64,000 nt of DNA from positions 17,671,450 through 17,735,449 of the forward strand of contig CM074187.1 of NCBI GenBank assembly GCA_037179385.1, read 5' to 3'. The notes under the pieces are model-generated. The model ran no database searches. It worked only from the letters and a program-made list of their open reading frames with translations, and was not told where the DNA came from. This document shows, piece by piece, positions 10,721 through 20,894 of this stretch (the first letter of the stretch is position 1; every line of letters begins with the position of its first letter). The translations under genes were made by a program, and so were the position numbers. This DNA is from Holothuria scabra (Eukaryota > Echinodermata > Holothuroidea > Aspidochirotida > Holothuriidae).

Positions 10721-11239
10721 CGCTTACAGTATAAGTATATGCTACGAGATCTAACAAAACGTTACTTCGTAAACACTGCATAGACCATGTGTGAGTTAGA
10801 AAATATTCTGTCAAGTGGGCTGTTGATGTGTGTAACGTTAGTGCTCTGTTATAACAAAGAAGTTTGACCGTGTTGGACATATGCAAGTATATAAGGAATT
10901 TCACAACTTTATAACTTATGATTAACGAATATGATGAGACACTGTTCAGCATAGAGGATGGCAAGGGGAACTACTGGGAGTCTGCAAATTGAAGAAGACA
11001 TATCCAGCATGCTGGTATAATTGAGGTAAGCTAATGCACTTCGGCTACTTACCAATTGTAACCTCGACCCTGGCCTAGTCTCCTAGACGGACGGATTTCA
11101 CAGTCATTCTCGCCCCACCCGGCCGAGACTTGAGTGTGCTAGGATTTCACTCCATCAGTCTGGATCCGAAGGCCGGGGTAATCTGGCAGGTCTTTTTCTG
11201 GTGATATGCATACTGTAGTGCCTAGCTGACAGTGGGGAC

Positions 11240-11446
11240 TTGGCAGGGGATTTACCCTCAATCAGTGTATACCCAACCCAGCTTGGATATGGCCAGGCTC
11301 TGTGTGGGGATTTAACAATTTCAAAACTAAAGTTCCCGGGCAAGACTCGACCATCCTCAGGTCTAGGAAGTGTCAGTGTTGCAATTGATAAGTGCATAAA
11401 TCTTCATGACATTGCAAGATTATTACAGCCAGGCCTTTTTAATTGA
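11240..11446 (+). other. Exon-like open segment b (copy 1)
   Basis: A 68-codon frame is the same length in copy 2 (42694-42900), with only a few residue changes. It contains GDLPSISVYPTQLGYGQALC and SVSVAIDKCINLHDIARLL. The opposite strand is also open here, so coding strand and status are uncertain. I do not recognise the sequence. Confidence 0.3.
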
Positions 11447-11529
11447 CAGCTATAAGCACCACATTACCACAACATACAGGACTTGGGGCATTGGTAGCTG
11501 CATAGGTCAAAATCAATTGTCCCAGACCC

Positions 11530-11802
11530 ATGAATAAGGTAAAAGGCATTTTCTACTTAGCCTTGCATAATTTAGGTTCCCCCAATTCTACCCAGGGGTT
11601 TCATTATAACAATTCTTCAAACTTGCTTACAACTTTGTTCAGACTTTTACTTATAGTCAGAGTTGCATGCATACATTTTAGAGGAACCCTGCAGAAGGGA
11701 CTAGTTTTGCTTCCTAAAAAATTAATTGCTTTATACAAGCTAGGTGTAACACTGTGCCACTGTATGAGGGATTGTCGATCCTGCAGAAAACCAGGAAATT
11801 AA
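11530..11802 (+). other. Exon-like open segment c (copy 1)
   Basis: A 90-codon frame is kept at identical length in copy 2 (42976-43248). It runs from MNKVKGIFYLALHN to a Cys-rich end (LCHCMRDCRSCRKPGN). The C-x-C...C-x2-C ending could be a metal-binding motif, but no family is evident. With only a few percent divergence between copies, an open frame of this size is weak evidence of selection. Confidence 0.35.
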
Positions 11803-12564
11803 AGGGGCAATCCTCTCACCCCAAACTACACTTCTAGTATAGGGTAACAGAAACTCTCAATTGGCTCAGCTTTTTGATTGACTGCTAATTCAAACAATGC
11901 AGAGTACCAAGACTTATATTACACATCACGAACCGTTCTGATAGTGTTTTGATTATACACATCGAGCTTTCTTTTCCCCCTGAAGCAATAAAATGAGATT
12001 GTGTCTGGATGAGGGTGAATTTTAGACAATTGTGGGTGGGGCTTAATTAAGAAGGTTACAGTAAAAGAATTGGTACTGTTTGGGATGAGAAAATTGGGCC
12101 TTTAATTACCCAGGCACTGAAAGATCACTTGACAAGTTTTATGAAATGTACAACTGCTACTTTTTAGAGCTAGCATAATTTCAAATAAATGAGCATTCAT
12201 ACTGTATGTAGATCTACTGCCTATATTTTGTAACTTCAGGAACAGCTACAGTAGAGTAAATTGCACTGGTTATGTTTTTTATGAATGTGAATATCTACAC
12301 AAAGAAAATGATACAACTTGAAGACTATATAAGATTTTGATACCATAAATTCGAGGTAGCCCAGGCTAAATGTGTGTTATTTTCTTGTACTTATCTGAGA
12401 AAAAAATTAGGTCATCAGACGTGCTGGTGCGCTAGTGCTGTAGCACTGCATGTTTCATCGTGCAGTGTTTCCATTAAGTCTCCTTGGTGGAATATTTGCT
12501 TCAAGTGTGAATGGTATGAACATTTTAAAGTGTACTTAATTCTCCTTCATTTTTCTTTTACACA

Positions 12565-12658
12565 GCACTTTATCCATTGGAGCAAGTGGGACTGTACGTA
12601 CTGCAAAGCTACCATCTTTGGCAGAGTCAGCAGGCAACCAGGCTATGCAGTACATTAA
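12565..12658 (+). pseudogene. Terminal exon-like segment with upstream 3' splice site (copy 1)
   Basis: A polypyrimidine tract and TTTTCTTTTACACAG precede a frame reading HWSKWDCTYCKAT. Relative to copy 2 this copy has a 4-bp deletion after CKAT, which shifts the frame to an early stop. In copy 2 the frame runs 66 codons to a TGA. AATAAA follows at 12791-12796. A splice acceptor, short ORF, stop and polyadenylation signal in order suggest the last exon of a transposon-borne gene, broken in this copy. Confidence 0.45.
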
Positions 12659-12790
12659 ACATTTAACACCAAGCTTAGCATGGTATATGGAGTATATGAG
12701 GCATGGAATGTATAGTGTATGTGTTGAAAACCTACAGTATCTTGACTCTAATTTTACATGGAATGAGTGCATGGTTACATGAACTATGTA

Positions 12791-12796
12791 AATAAA
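12791..12796 (+). terminator. Polyadenylation signal AATAAA (copy 1)
   Basis: AATAAA follows the terminal exon-like segment and is preserved in copy 2 at 44244-44249. Confidence 0.4.
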
Positions 12797-13554
12797 ATCT
12801 TTGGCCTGGAAAATATTTCATTTCAATTTTTGGAAAGAGAGGTAGACTGCACTTGACAATCATCTGATACCAGTACCAGTACAACCAGTTGGTGCAACTG
12901 TGGTGTTTAATTAGAGAACAGTCTGAAATTATCATTAACTGTTGTGATTGGTATATGCACTTGTCCTCCAAAGCAATAACTGGTACATATAAAGTTACAT
13001 TTTAAACAGGGACCTACCAATTAAACATTAAAGAAAATATTTTTCTACTGCTGTTGTAGAAAACCAAGGACTAGTTCTGTAGCTGTTCACAGAAGAGATG
13101 CTTTCAACAATCGGTATGATTTAGTTAATACAGTGCAGGAATTTTGTTGATTTTTTTATTTTGCTCAATAAAGTAAGCTGCTTCCATGTGTACAATGAGT
13201 ACAAATCTTTATTAATAGAGGTGGTGTGATGTAATGCATGATGATTTCAACAACAGTAGAAGTCTTATAGTAGTATACAGCTTCCTGAGATTGAGAAATT
13301 GAGAAATGTTTCCAGTTTTATTGAGCTTATTGAGACCTGCACTGTTTACATACAAATGTGGTATGATGATAGCAACTCACTGGTTTAAGGAGCATTTTTG
13401 TGGAGGGTTGGGGGAGAAAGTATGAGGGGAGCTAAGTGCAAATTATGGGGTATTTTCTCACCACCCTTGTATGATGTATACACAGCATGTCCTTACCACT
13501 ACTAGCCTCTGCAATACTTTTGTGTACTTGGATTTTTTGTGTGTTTGTGGTTAG

Positions 13555-13695
13555 GGTGATGGAAAAGAGTCTGGCAAGTGTTGCACAAATGTGACAAGTG
13601 GAGAGACACTTTATACATTACCTTCTGTAACTGAGCATCATTCTGACATGCATCTGGGTGATAACTTCGGATTAGCAATAATCCCATCATCACAG
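13555..13695 (+). other. 141-bp exon-like segment d (copy 1)
   Basis: The segment is bounded by TGTGGTTAG upstream and CAG|GTAAGA downstream, a good splice donor. It is exactly 141 nt (47 codons), open, and reads CCTNVTSGETLYTLPSVTEH then GDNFGLAIIPSSQ. Copy 2 has the same boundaries and length at 45010-45150, with about four residue differences. Its function is unknown. It lies downstream of the AATAAA at 12791, so it would belong to a longer or second transcript. Confidence 0.4.
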
Positions 13696-14089
13696 GTAAG
13701 ATAATTGGAAGATTACAACTACTGTAATGCATGGCACATGCAGCCTTGTTAAAAATCATTGCAGGTAAGTACCTGTAGAACTTGCATTAGTACAGTCTAG
13801 TTCTACATTCCATAACCTCTTGAGACAGTGTAAACTCAGCCAAAGCCTTACAAGTGGCAGGCTTATGCAAATGGTTTTAGGGACAACTTAGTTTTTAAGG
13901 GGTGAGGTTGGGGGGGATGGATGGGTAGAGACCTAGGTCTCCATAAAACTTCAACCAGACAGGCCATGCAGATAGAGTGTTTAATTTAAGTGATTTAAGG
14001 TTACAGGTGGGATTTAAAATTATGAATTGCTTCTCTGAGACAAGATATTTTTGTCCTTCGTGGTCCTGAGAAGGTAAAGGCCTACCTTC

Positions 14090-14470
14090 AGGCCTCGATT
14101 TTCAGAAAAATTTGTGGTTGTCCTTGGGCAACCAATTCCATATTTTTAGTTGTCCTAAAGGAAATTTGGCTGTCCAAAACATTTTGTGTCCAAAACATTT
14201 TTTGACCAATAACAGCACAAAACAGTAGTTAAGTTTATGTATAAATGGTCTGGAAGAATGAAATGATAAAATTTTTGTGAGACAAAGGCACTTGAAGTGT
14301 GAAACTATGATGGAAAATTTTGCAACGAGTTGATCAGTCAGCATGTAAATCATACTTCTTCATTCAGATAAAAGCAAGCTGCTGGAATATAATTCTTCCA
14401 CCTTTTGGTTGTCCGTATGGAACTTTAGTTGTCCCGGACAATCTCACAACCAAGAAAATCGAGCCGTGCC
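14090..14470. mobile_element. Small nested inverted-repeat element (copy 1)
   Basis: About 380 bp bounded by GGCCTCGATTTTC and, inverted, GAAAATCGAGCCGTGCC, with TGGTTGTCC words facing each other inside (TTGTGGTTGTCCTTGGG and its counterpart). Copy 2 has it at about 45540-45915, so it was in the ancestor of both copies. It looks like a MITE carried inside the larger transposon. Confidence 0.5.
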
Positions 14471-16145
14471 TCCCACATGATACATAATCTGAGAGATTTG
14501 CAAAATACCCATGTTAATCTCTCTCTTTCTCAGAGCTTGGATCACTGTTTCAGTAGGCCATGCATGTCTTGTCTTATGCTACTTATCATTGTTTGAGACT
14601 GGCAGCAATCAGTAATAGGAGGAATAAAAATTATTAGATTCAAATTAAACACATGTTTATTTTGAATTAAGTGTCATATCTAGTTAGTGCTGCTGGCTGT
14701 ATGAAAGAATCACTGTGGTCAATACTCTACAAGATGGCTGGCTATTTCTACCTTATCACATAGGGTATATTGTTCCCATGTCTCATAAATCCCACTTTCA
14801 TATATTCCATTTCATTTTGGTCCCCTGTCTCAAAAGCCCCATGTTTCACTCACTGCTCCCCAACCAATCAACTCATTGGGATTATAGGGGTTTGGGTTAG
14901 AGATATGATTATTGGGCATGCACCTAAAAATATGAGGGGAACAATGACACGGGGAACCAATGTATACCACAGGTAACAAAACTATATTAAATTAACAAGG
15001 CCACCATGGGGTCAGCTCACAGGTAGGGATATTAATTGGGCAGCTGACCCATATTCTCCCCACATATCAGTTGCTTGCCCCAGGGCTCTCTCATATCAGT
15101 GAAGTGGGCTATCATAAAAAGGCCACTTATTAATCCCAGGTGAAATTAGCCCACATGAAAAGAGTTTACACCCATTGGTGCAGCTGCCCCCAACATTATC
15201 CTGTGCCCTTTATTTTTCCCCACCCCATCCAGTTTTGACAGTCTAGCAACACTTCTGCCAGTGCATGGCATAGCCGGGGGGGGGGTCTGAACCTTGGAAT
15301 GCAAAAACACCTAAAATAGCGATTTTTTCTCCCTATTTTTCCCTCATTTAGTGCCCCATGACACCAACCCCCTCCCCCGATGACATGAACCTGGCTATGC
15401 GCCTGACTGCTACTACAGTAGTATCAAGGATGGGGGACCATTGACGAGGAAGTAAAGAGACTAAAGACATATCCCCTTAGGTTTGACAGCAAAATTGTCC
15501 TTCATCCATCAAATAACGGCATATTCTCCTCCTACCCATTTGAGTTATCTGTCTGAAATCTCGTAATCTCAGTTGAGTACTTTTGTGGATTCAGACGGTT
15601 TCGTTCGTTGCAATACTGTTCATTTTTTGTGGGCTACAATCTGACAATAACAGTTCAATGATTAGTGTATGTAATCAATTCGCATAATTGCTTCAAGTAC
15701 TAATTTAATGTGTTACGTCGCTGTAAACTCCGATTTCGTGCCCGCAGGATAGATCGAATTGTCACAGACATTGTATCACTTGTTTTTCATCCATGCGAAT
15801 TTCCCATTTTAGAAGTATTCTACTGTGGTACGGGCTCAAAAACATAACGTTTTCTGCTACGCCTCAATGGAAGACGATACTACTTTTCAAGAGCGATCGT
15901 TTTTTCGTTTTACCACGAGAGATATCAATTTAATTACTCCTTATACGCTTAAATATTTAAGAAAGGATAATTTGAGATATATTTAAATATTTAATTATTA
16001 TGGGTATGATCAGGCTCTTGAATATTATTCACTCACGTTTCTATACAAACCTTCAATTGGGCGATACTAAAGTTTGTATTTGAGAATGCTGATTGGTTGG
16101 TAGTGCTGATACAGTTTAAAGATGAATAATAAATAGCCTCATTAG

Positions 16146-16328
16146 TATGACGTCATAGAAACCAATTGTCCCAAGTCTCTCGTTGAGAAACGATAGAATT
16201 AATAGACCGATAGAGGGCGTATTAGATAAAAGGAAAATACGATATTCTGTGCTATGCTGCAGTACGGATTTTGAAGGGAAAGTTGTAAACTCCCCGTGGA
16301 ACACTCACGAGAGACTTGGCCAAGTCTA
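16146..16328 (-). repeat. Right terminal inverted repeat, transposon copy 1
   Basis: The reverse-complement counterpart of 10128-10312, ending GAGACTTGGCCAAGTCTA. It diverges mainly in the middle, where the left end has CACCACCAACTC and this end TTACAACTTTCC. Confidence 0.85.
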
Positions 16329-16595
16329 CATAACGGTATAATCAATGCACAAAGAGGCAGTGTCACGCTCGACAGTGACCTAGACACACCAAAGTTCTCT
16401 GAGACAGAACGAGGGGATTTCTGTTGTAGGGTGGTTATGGACGAAACGTTAGTATTGCCAGCGGACTCGGAAAGAGTGGTGAAGACCAGGGTGAAGGACT
16501 TAACGGAAGAACTCACAGGGGAGATAGGGTTGGTTCAGCCCACGGTGGAGCTTTTGAAGAAGAGGGGGGTTTTAGCTGCACGGTGTGTTGATTAA
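16329..16595 (+). pseudogene. pol: Gypsy pol, protease-RT linker (first part)
   Basis: The frame resumes directly after the transposon's target duplication and reads NGIINAQRGSVTLDSD through RGDFCCRVVMDETLVLPADS to a stop after AARCVD. This is the poorly conserved region between protease and reverse transcriptase in Ty3/gypsy Pol. The frame joins seamlessly with the protease fragment upstream of the insertion, showing that the insertion came after the gypsy element was in place. Confidence 0.65.
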
Positions 16596-17193
16596 ATTGG
16601 GAAATGGAAATCTTCCGGTTAAATTGGCTAACTTCAGTGATCAGGAAGTGATTGTGTGCAAAGATACAACGGTTGGTGTCTGTGAAGGGGTGAAAGGGAT
16701 TGAAATCGCCGAGGAACACAGGGGTGGCCCGGAAGTGGCACCAGGACACGAGTGTGAGTTGTATCAGGACGGTACAGGAGGCCTTAAAGTTGCAGTGTGC
16801 GAGGGGTTAGAAGAGCATGGGTCTTCCGGTAGTAGCGAGAGGAATTCCGCTAAGGACCCCCAGACTGGACCAGTTGCGGTACCCGAGCAGCTGCAGGCGT
16901 TGTACCAGGATTGTACTAAAGACTTAAACGATATCCAAAGTAAGGAAGTTGCCAGTTTGCTGGTTAGATGGGAGGCAGTTTTTTTGTCGAAGGGGAAGGA
17001 AGACTTGGGCTGTACAAACGTGGAAAAACATCCGATTGACACAGGGAACCATCCACCGTTTAGACAACCAGCTAGGAGGTTGCCATTCCACAAGCAAGAA
17101 GCCAACCAAGAGATAAATTGTATGCTATCTGCAGGTGTCGTAGAACCCTCCTCTAGTCCATGGTATTCCCCAATCGTTCTGATTAGGAAATAG
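16585..17193 (+). pseudogene. pol: Gypsy pol, linker and RT N-terminus
   Basis: A 202-codon frame, shifted from the previous one, carries the linker and the entry to reverse transcriptase. Residues from about 155 on read HPIDTGNHPPFRQPARRLPF, then INCMLSAGVVEPSSSPWYSP and IVLIRK. The HxI-DTG, PxR...P and GVIEPSxSPW...VLVRKK landmarks are characteristic of Ty3/gypsy RT fingers. A TAG follows IVLIRK, after which the frame shifts. Confidence 0.85.
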
Positions 17194-17197
17194 GAGT

Positions 17198-17662
17198 GTG
17201 AATCTGAGGTTTTGTATTGATTTTAGAAAGGTCAACGATGTTACTATAAAATACTCCTACACGCTCCGTAGGATAGACGATACTTTGGGCTTTTTGGGTG
17301 GTGATGCTTGGTTTTCAACTTTGGATCCAGCAAGTGGGTATTGGCAGATCGAGGTTGACCCTGGGGATCGAAGTAAGACTGCCTTTGTCACTCATCAAGG
17401 CTTGTTTCAGTTCAAGGTTATGCCTTTCGGGCTCTGCAATGCCCCGGCCACCTTCGAAAGACTGATGGACAAGGTCCTTGGTGGGCTGAAGTGGGAGAGC
17501 TGCCGTGTCTACTTGGACGATGTAATTGTTCATGGGAAAACATTTGAGGATCACAGCAGACTGCTGGACGGAGTGATCAGACGACTCAGCCAGGCTGGCT
17601 TGAAGCTCCCACCAAATAAGTGCCAGATATTCAAATCCCGAAAAGATCTCTGCGGTGACTAA
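17198..17662 (+). pseudogene. pol: Gypsy reverse transcriptase palm
   Basis: A 154-codon frame contains the RT catalytic core: RFCIDFRKVNDVT (4-16), FSTLDPASGYWQI with the first catalytic Asp (39-51), KTAFVTHQGLFQF (60-72), MPFGLCNAPATFERLMD (75-91) and YLDDVIVHG (105-113), the YxDD box with both remaining catalytic Asps. All three Asp are present. The frame then breaks at FKSRKDLCGD, before the thumb. The product would copy element RNA into DNA. Confidence 0.93.
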
Positions 17663-17849
17663 GTGGCCAGGACCAAAGTGTGTTCGAGACATAAGGAAAT
17701 TTTGTGGTCTTTGCAGCTACTACCGGAGATTTATAAGAGGTTTCAGCACAATAGCCAAGCCACTCCATCGACTGACAGAAAAAAAGGCTAACAACAGCAC
17801 CAATCCTGAGTTACCCGACAAGGGAAGACCATTTTACACTGGATACTGA
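17655..17849 (+). pseudogene. pol: Gypsy RT thumb/connection
   Basis: A shifted frame continues with RDIRKFCGLCSYYRRFIRGF and STIAKPLHRLTEKK, the conserved LRSFLGLxxYYRRFI...A.PL..L block of Ty3/gypsy RT. It breaks again within the beginning of RNase H near 17845. Confidence 0.88.
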
Positions 17850-18224
17850 TTCCAGTGATAAAGGATTGGGGCAGTACTGTCACAAGTTCAAAATTGGGAG
17901 GAGCGAGTTACTGAGTACTACAGCCGAACGATGAGTAAGCATGAGAGGAGATATTGTGTTACCCGGAAGGAATTACTGACGATCGTGGCAGGTGTAAAAT
18001 GGTTTCACCACTTTCTGTATGGTAGGCATTTCCTTATAAGAACAGATCATGGAGCATTTCGTTGGCTGATCCACTTCCGCCATCCGGAGGGTCAGATACC
18101 TAGATGGCTGGGATTGTTGGGTTCGTATGACTTTTCCATAGAACACCAAGCTGGTAGAGTACACAACAATGGCGACGGATTGTCCAGAAGGCCATGTGGC
18201 GACTGTACACATTGTGTCAGATAA
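17850..18224 (+). pseudogene. pol: Gypsy RNase H
   Basis: After a frame change the sequence reads DTDSSDKGLGQ (an altered form of the DAS..G.G start of gypsy RNase H), then a stop, then MSKHERRYCVTRKELLTIVA and GVKWFHHFLYGRHFLIRTDH through FSIEHQAGRVHNNGDGLSRR. The E of RKELL, the D of RTDH and D of NGDGLSR match the acidic active-site pattern of Ty3/gypsy RNase H. It would degrade the RNA strand during reverse transcription. Confidence 0.88.
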
Positions 18225-18245
18225 GAGACGAAGGAGTCTGCGAGT

Positions 18246-19370
18246 ATGGAGATAGAGGAAGGAGGGATTCAACCCAAGAAGCAAGTCCCGAGCATGATCT
18301 GTGCTGAGGCGAAGATAAAGTTTGAAGACGCAAATGTGTTGCCGACCCAGGATACACCCACCGTTCCCTCGTGGACGCCTGAAGATTTGTACCCGTCAGT
18401 GTGTCTGTGGGAAGCCGGAAATTGCATCAATACTGGCACCAGTGGGAAAGCCTTGTACTGCGAGGTGGGTCGCTCTTTAGACGTTTAGAGTCCCCGAACT
18501 GCAAGGAGGCAAGGTTGCAATTAGGGTACCTGTTACAGAAACAAGTACGGGAAGCCGCTTATTCTCACCCCTTTTCTTGACATTTTATGGCTTAAAAGAC
18601 TTTGAACCGCCTGAGGCAGATGTCCTATCGGAGTGGATTCTCAAAAGACGTAGAGCGTTGGTACAAGAGTTGCAATGGATGTGAACAGCGAAAAGGTCAG
18701 AGAGGAAAATCTGAAGGAAAGCCACAACAGTACGTCGCTGGATAACCGTTGCAGAGGGTAGCTCTAGACATCATGGGTCCTCTCCCCCAGCACGGAATCG
18801 CAATAAGTATGTTCTCGTTATTGCGGATTACTTCTCCAAGTGGGTGGAGACGGCGACTATCCCTGACCAAACAGCAGTCCCGGTGGCAAATGTCTTCATC
18901 GAGAAAGTGGTGTGTAAATTTGGTATCCCAGATGAAGTTCATTCAGATCAGGGGAGACAGTTTGTGTCGGCCGTTTTCGGGAAGACATGTGAATTGCTAT
19001 AAGTACACAAAACTAGGACCACACCCTACCATCCCCAGTCAGATGTCTTGGTGGAGAGGTTTAATCGTACTTTGGAAACGATGTTATTACTGGTTGTGGA
19101 TACCAACCGAAAGGATTGGGACGTGTAGCTCCCTATGGTCGCTTTGGCATACAACAGTGCAGTCCATGAATCGACCGGACATTCATCTGTAGAGTTAATG
19201 TTTAGTGGAAAACCACGAACCCCCTTGAAGCTGTTGTTACCTTCTGCAAAGGGCGAGGAGAAAGAGGATTATCAAGAGTATGTTGAAACCCTCCGTCAGC
19301 GACTGGAAGATGTGCACAAGCATGCTCGGGAGCACCTCAACATGGCGGGAACCAAACAAAAGAAGTAGGC
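18246..19370 (+). pseudogene. pol: Gypsy integrase (zinc-binding and DDE core), many frameshifts
   Basis: Reading across shifted frames gives the tail of the zinc-binding domain, RWYKSCNGCEQRKGQ (C-x2-C kept; the His pair is not visible). The DDE core follows as LQRVALDIMGPLP (first Asp), YVLVIADYFSKWVE, FGIPDEVHSDQGRQF (second Asp), PYHPQSDVLVERFNRTLE (Glu) and VALAYNSAVHESTGHSSVEL. All three catalytic residues are still written. At least four frameshifts or stops (for example after CELL near 19001) inactivate it. Integrase would insert element DNA in the nucleus. Confidence 0.88.
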
Positions 19371-19840
19371 TGATCGTAGAGACGGTTAGGTGATGTACTC
19401 CCCAGGAGATCTGGTTATGATCCACTGCCCAGCAGTTAAAGCAGGAAGGACGGCTAAGCTCAATCGACCTTTGCAGGGCCCGTGCCTAGTTTTGAAGCGG
19501 TTGAATGATGTCTTGTAAAGAGTGAAACCAGACGCTCGAAAGATGCCCAAAGTCATTCACATCGACCCAATTAAAAGATTTGTAGGGGAAGCCACAGGTT
19601 GGTTGGGAGATAGTAAAACTACTCAGGAAGAACCCACAGAATCAGGGTGAACGTTTGATGAGAGCCTGGATGCCGACGAGACCCTGCCCCCGGAGGATGC
19701 TCTCGAGGAGCCCGTGGTTGATACTGAAAACGAGGGAAATACAAAGGCTGGAGTTTCCAAAGAAAGTGAGGCAGAAGGTCCCATGAATAGGCGTCGCTCC
19801 AGAAGGGCACGGCGTCCTACAGATAAATTCAGTTTGTGAC
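19371..19840 (+). pseudogene. pol: Gypsy integrase C-terminal region
   Basis: Frames here read YSPGDLVMIHCPAVKAGRTA and KLNRPLQGPCLVLKRLNDVL, then PKVIHIDPIKRFV. This is the SH3-like GDxVW...G.s.KL...GP..V C-terminal domain of Ty3/gypsy integrases. After it comes an acidic tail (DESLDADETLPPEDALEE) and a basic end RRRSRRARRPTDKF before TGA near 19838. There is no obvious chromodomain. Confidence 0.75.
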
Positions 19841-19906
19841 TGCTTCAATTTTGTTTTATTGTCTGTACATAAACTTTTATTTTTTCCTATTGTTATGTCT
19901 TTGCAG

Positions 19907-20142
19907 ATTAATGCGACCTGTGTAGCCTGCGGTATGAATGTAAGCGGTGTCATGAACTGTTTTACAGCAAACGCTCGGTTGAGACACATGTCAAGAAGAA
20001 ACACGAAAGTCAGGTGTGGAACTGTAACATTTGCGATGATTACCAGAGTGAAAAGAAGTTGTCTGTCGAAAGACATTCGGATGGATGTGCAAGAATAAAA
20101 CTGGGTAGTCAAGACGGAAACGGTGGGAGGATGGGACATTAA
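19907..20142 (+). pseudogene. C2H2-type zinc-finger ORF downstream of integrase
   Basis: The frame starting at 19912 reads YECKRCHELFYSKRSVETH and VKKKH, a textbook C2H2 finger (C-x2-C-x12-H-x4-H). It is followed by WNCNICDDYQSEKKLSVERH and SDGC, a second finger of C2HC form. A pyrimidine-rich stretch and TTTGCAG (ending 19906) immediately precede it, which could be a splice acceptor, but in this frame a TAA at 19909-19911 separates the two. The ORF ends at a TAA near 20140, with a basic frame overlapping its end. It may be an extra 3' ORF of the gypsy element that binds nucleic acid. Confidence 0.55.
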
Positions 20143-20407
20143 CCCTGGGGGAACCCGGCGGAAGGGCGGAAAACAGGACAAAGCACGACAGAAAAGGTTA
20201 GACTCCAAGAACAAGGAACCAGGAGAGAAAGTTAGTGTGGGAATGAAAAGAGTTGAGAAGGTAAAAAAGGTGGAAGAAGACGGTGCAACCATGGGGGCGG
20301 AACCAAAACTAGAGAAAGCCGATGTACAAAACCCACCTAAAGTCCAGAGGTGGCCCAGCCTCCATCTCCCTACTAACCTAGGGTCACCAATCCCCCAAAC
20401 ACCTTAA
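20123..20407 (+). other. Lys-rich open frame after the zinc fingers
   Basis: A 94-codon frame, overlapping the end of the zinc-finger frame by a few codons, is dominated by Lys, Glu and Gly (for example KGGKQDKARQKRLDSKNKEP and MKRVEKVKKVEEDG). It could be the continuation of the zinc-finger ORF after a frameshift, giving a basic tail. No domain is recognised. Confidence 0.35.
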
Positions 20408-20894
20408 ACTCCCAGGGAAATGGGTAGGTTGGGGAGACGAACTAATGTTCTGATTGGGTTAATTAGTTTGTGAAAGATCACGTGACTAAAATGTAAGTCA
20501 CGTGCAGAACGGGCCTGAGAATCAGAGAAGTTGTGTTCGGGAAGAAAACCTGTGAGAGCTAAGGGTGAGAGAAGCGGTGTGTTTGAGAAAGAAAAACTTG
20601 TGGGGGACAAGTAACAGACAAGCGATTAGGTTGAAGGACCAGACAAGTCAAGAATTTAGGTAATTTTAATAAAATTGAGAACGGGTATTTTTACGCCAAA
20701 ATAAATGTAGATTAAGTACATGGATGGGCTGTAGCCAGTCAGACTGGGAAGATAAGTTTTCTCCGAAGAAAGTTTGGGATGCGAAGCACATAGTAATTCG
20801 AAGATATTAGAAAGCCGCCTAGCCTTGAAAAGGCGGAAGAGGAAAGTGGTAGAGTAATCTGGACAATAGGAAAAAGGCAAAAATTAATACATTA
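20408..20894. other. Gypsy 3' untranslated region, upper part
   Basis: No coding capacity is supported. It contains two CACGTGA/CACGTG words near 20479-20502 and a short AAAGCCGCCTAG...AAGGCGG segment. I infer it belongs to the element because it lies between its last ORF and its 3' LTR. Confidence 0.45.

Larger units (their letters stand above)
10128..16328 (+). mobile_element. 6.2-kb DNA transposon, copy 1, 9-bp TSD
   Basis: The insertion is bounded by perfect 9-bp direct repeats CATAACGGT at 10119-10127 and 16329-16337. Its tips are inverted copies of TAGACTTGGCCAAGTCTC, and the inverted repeats extend about 185 bp. Removing it joins the flanking gypsy reading frame (HNG to IINAQ), so the boundaries are exact. 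A second, closely related copy is at 41548-48041. A 9-bp duplication with long inverted repeats is typical of Mutator-like (MULE) transposons, and Merlin elements also give 8-9 bp. I could not recognise a transposase, so the superfamily is open. The element contains exon-like segments, an AATAAA signal and a smaller nested element. Confidence 0.9.

Noticed and set aside
14102..14353. Minus-strand ORF in transposon copy 1 as transposase
   Set aside because: It lies inside a small inverted-repeat element, the copy 2 equivalent is shifted, and no DDE-type motif is visible.
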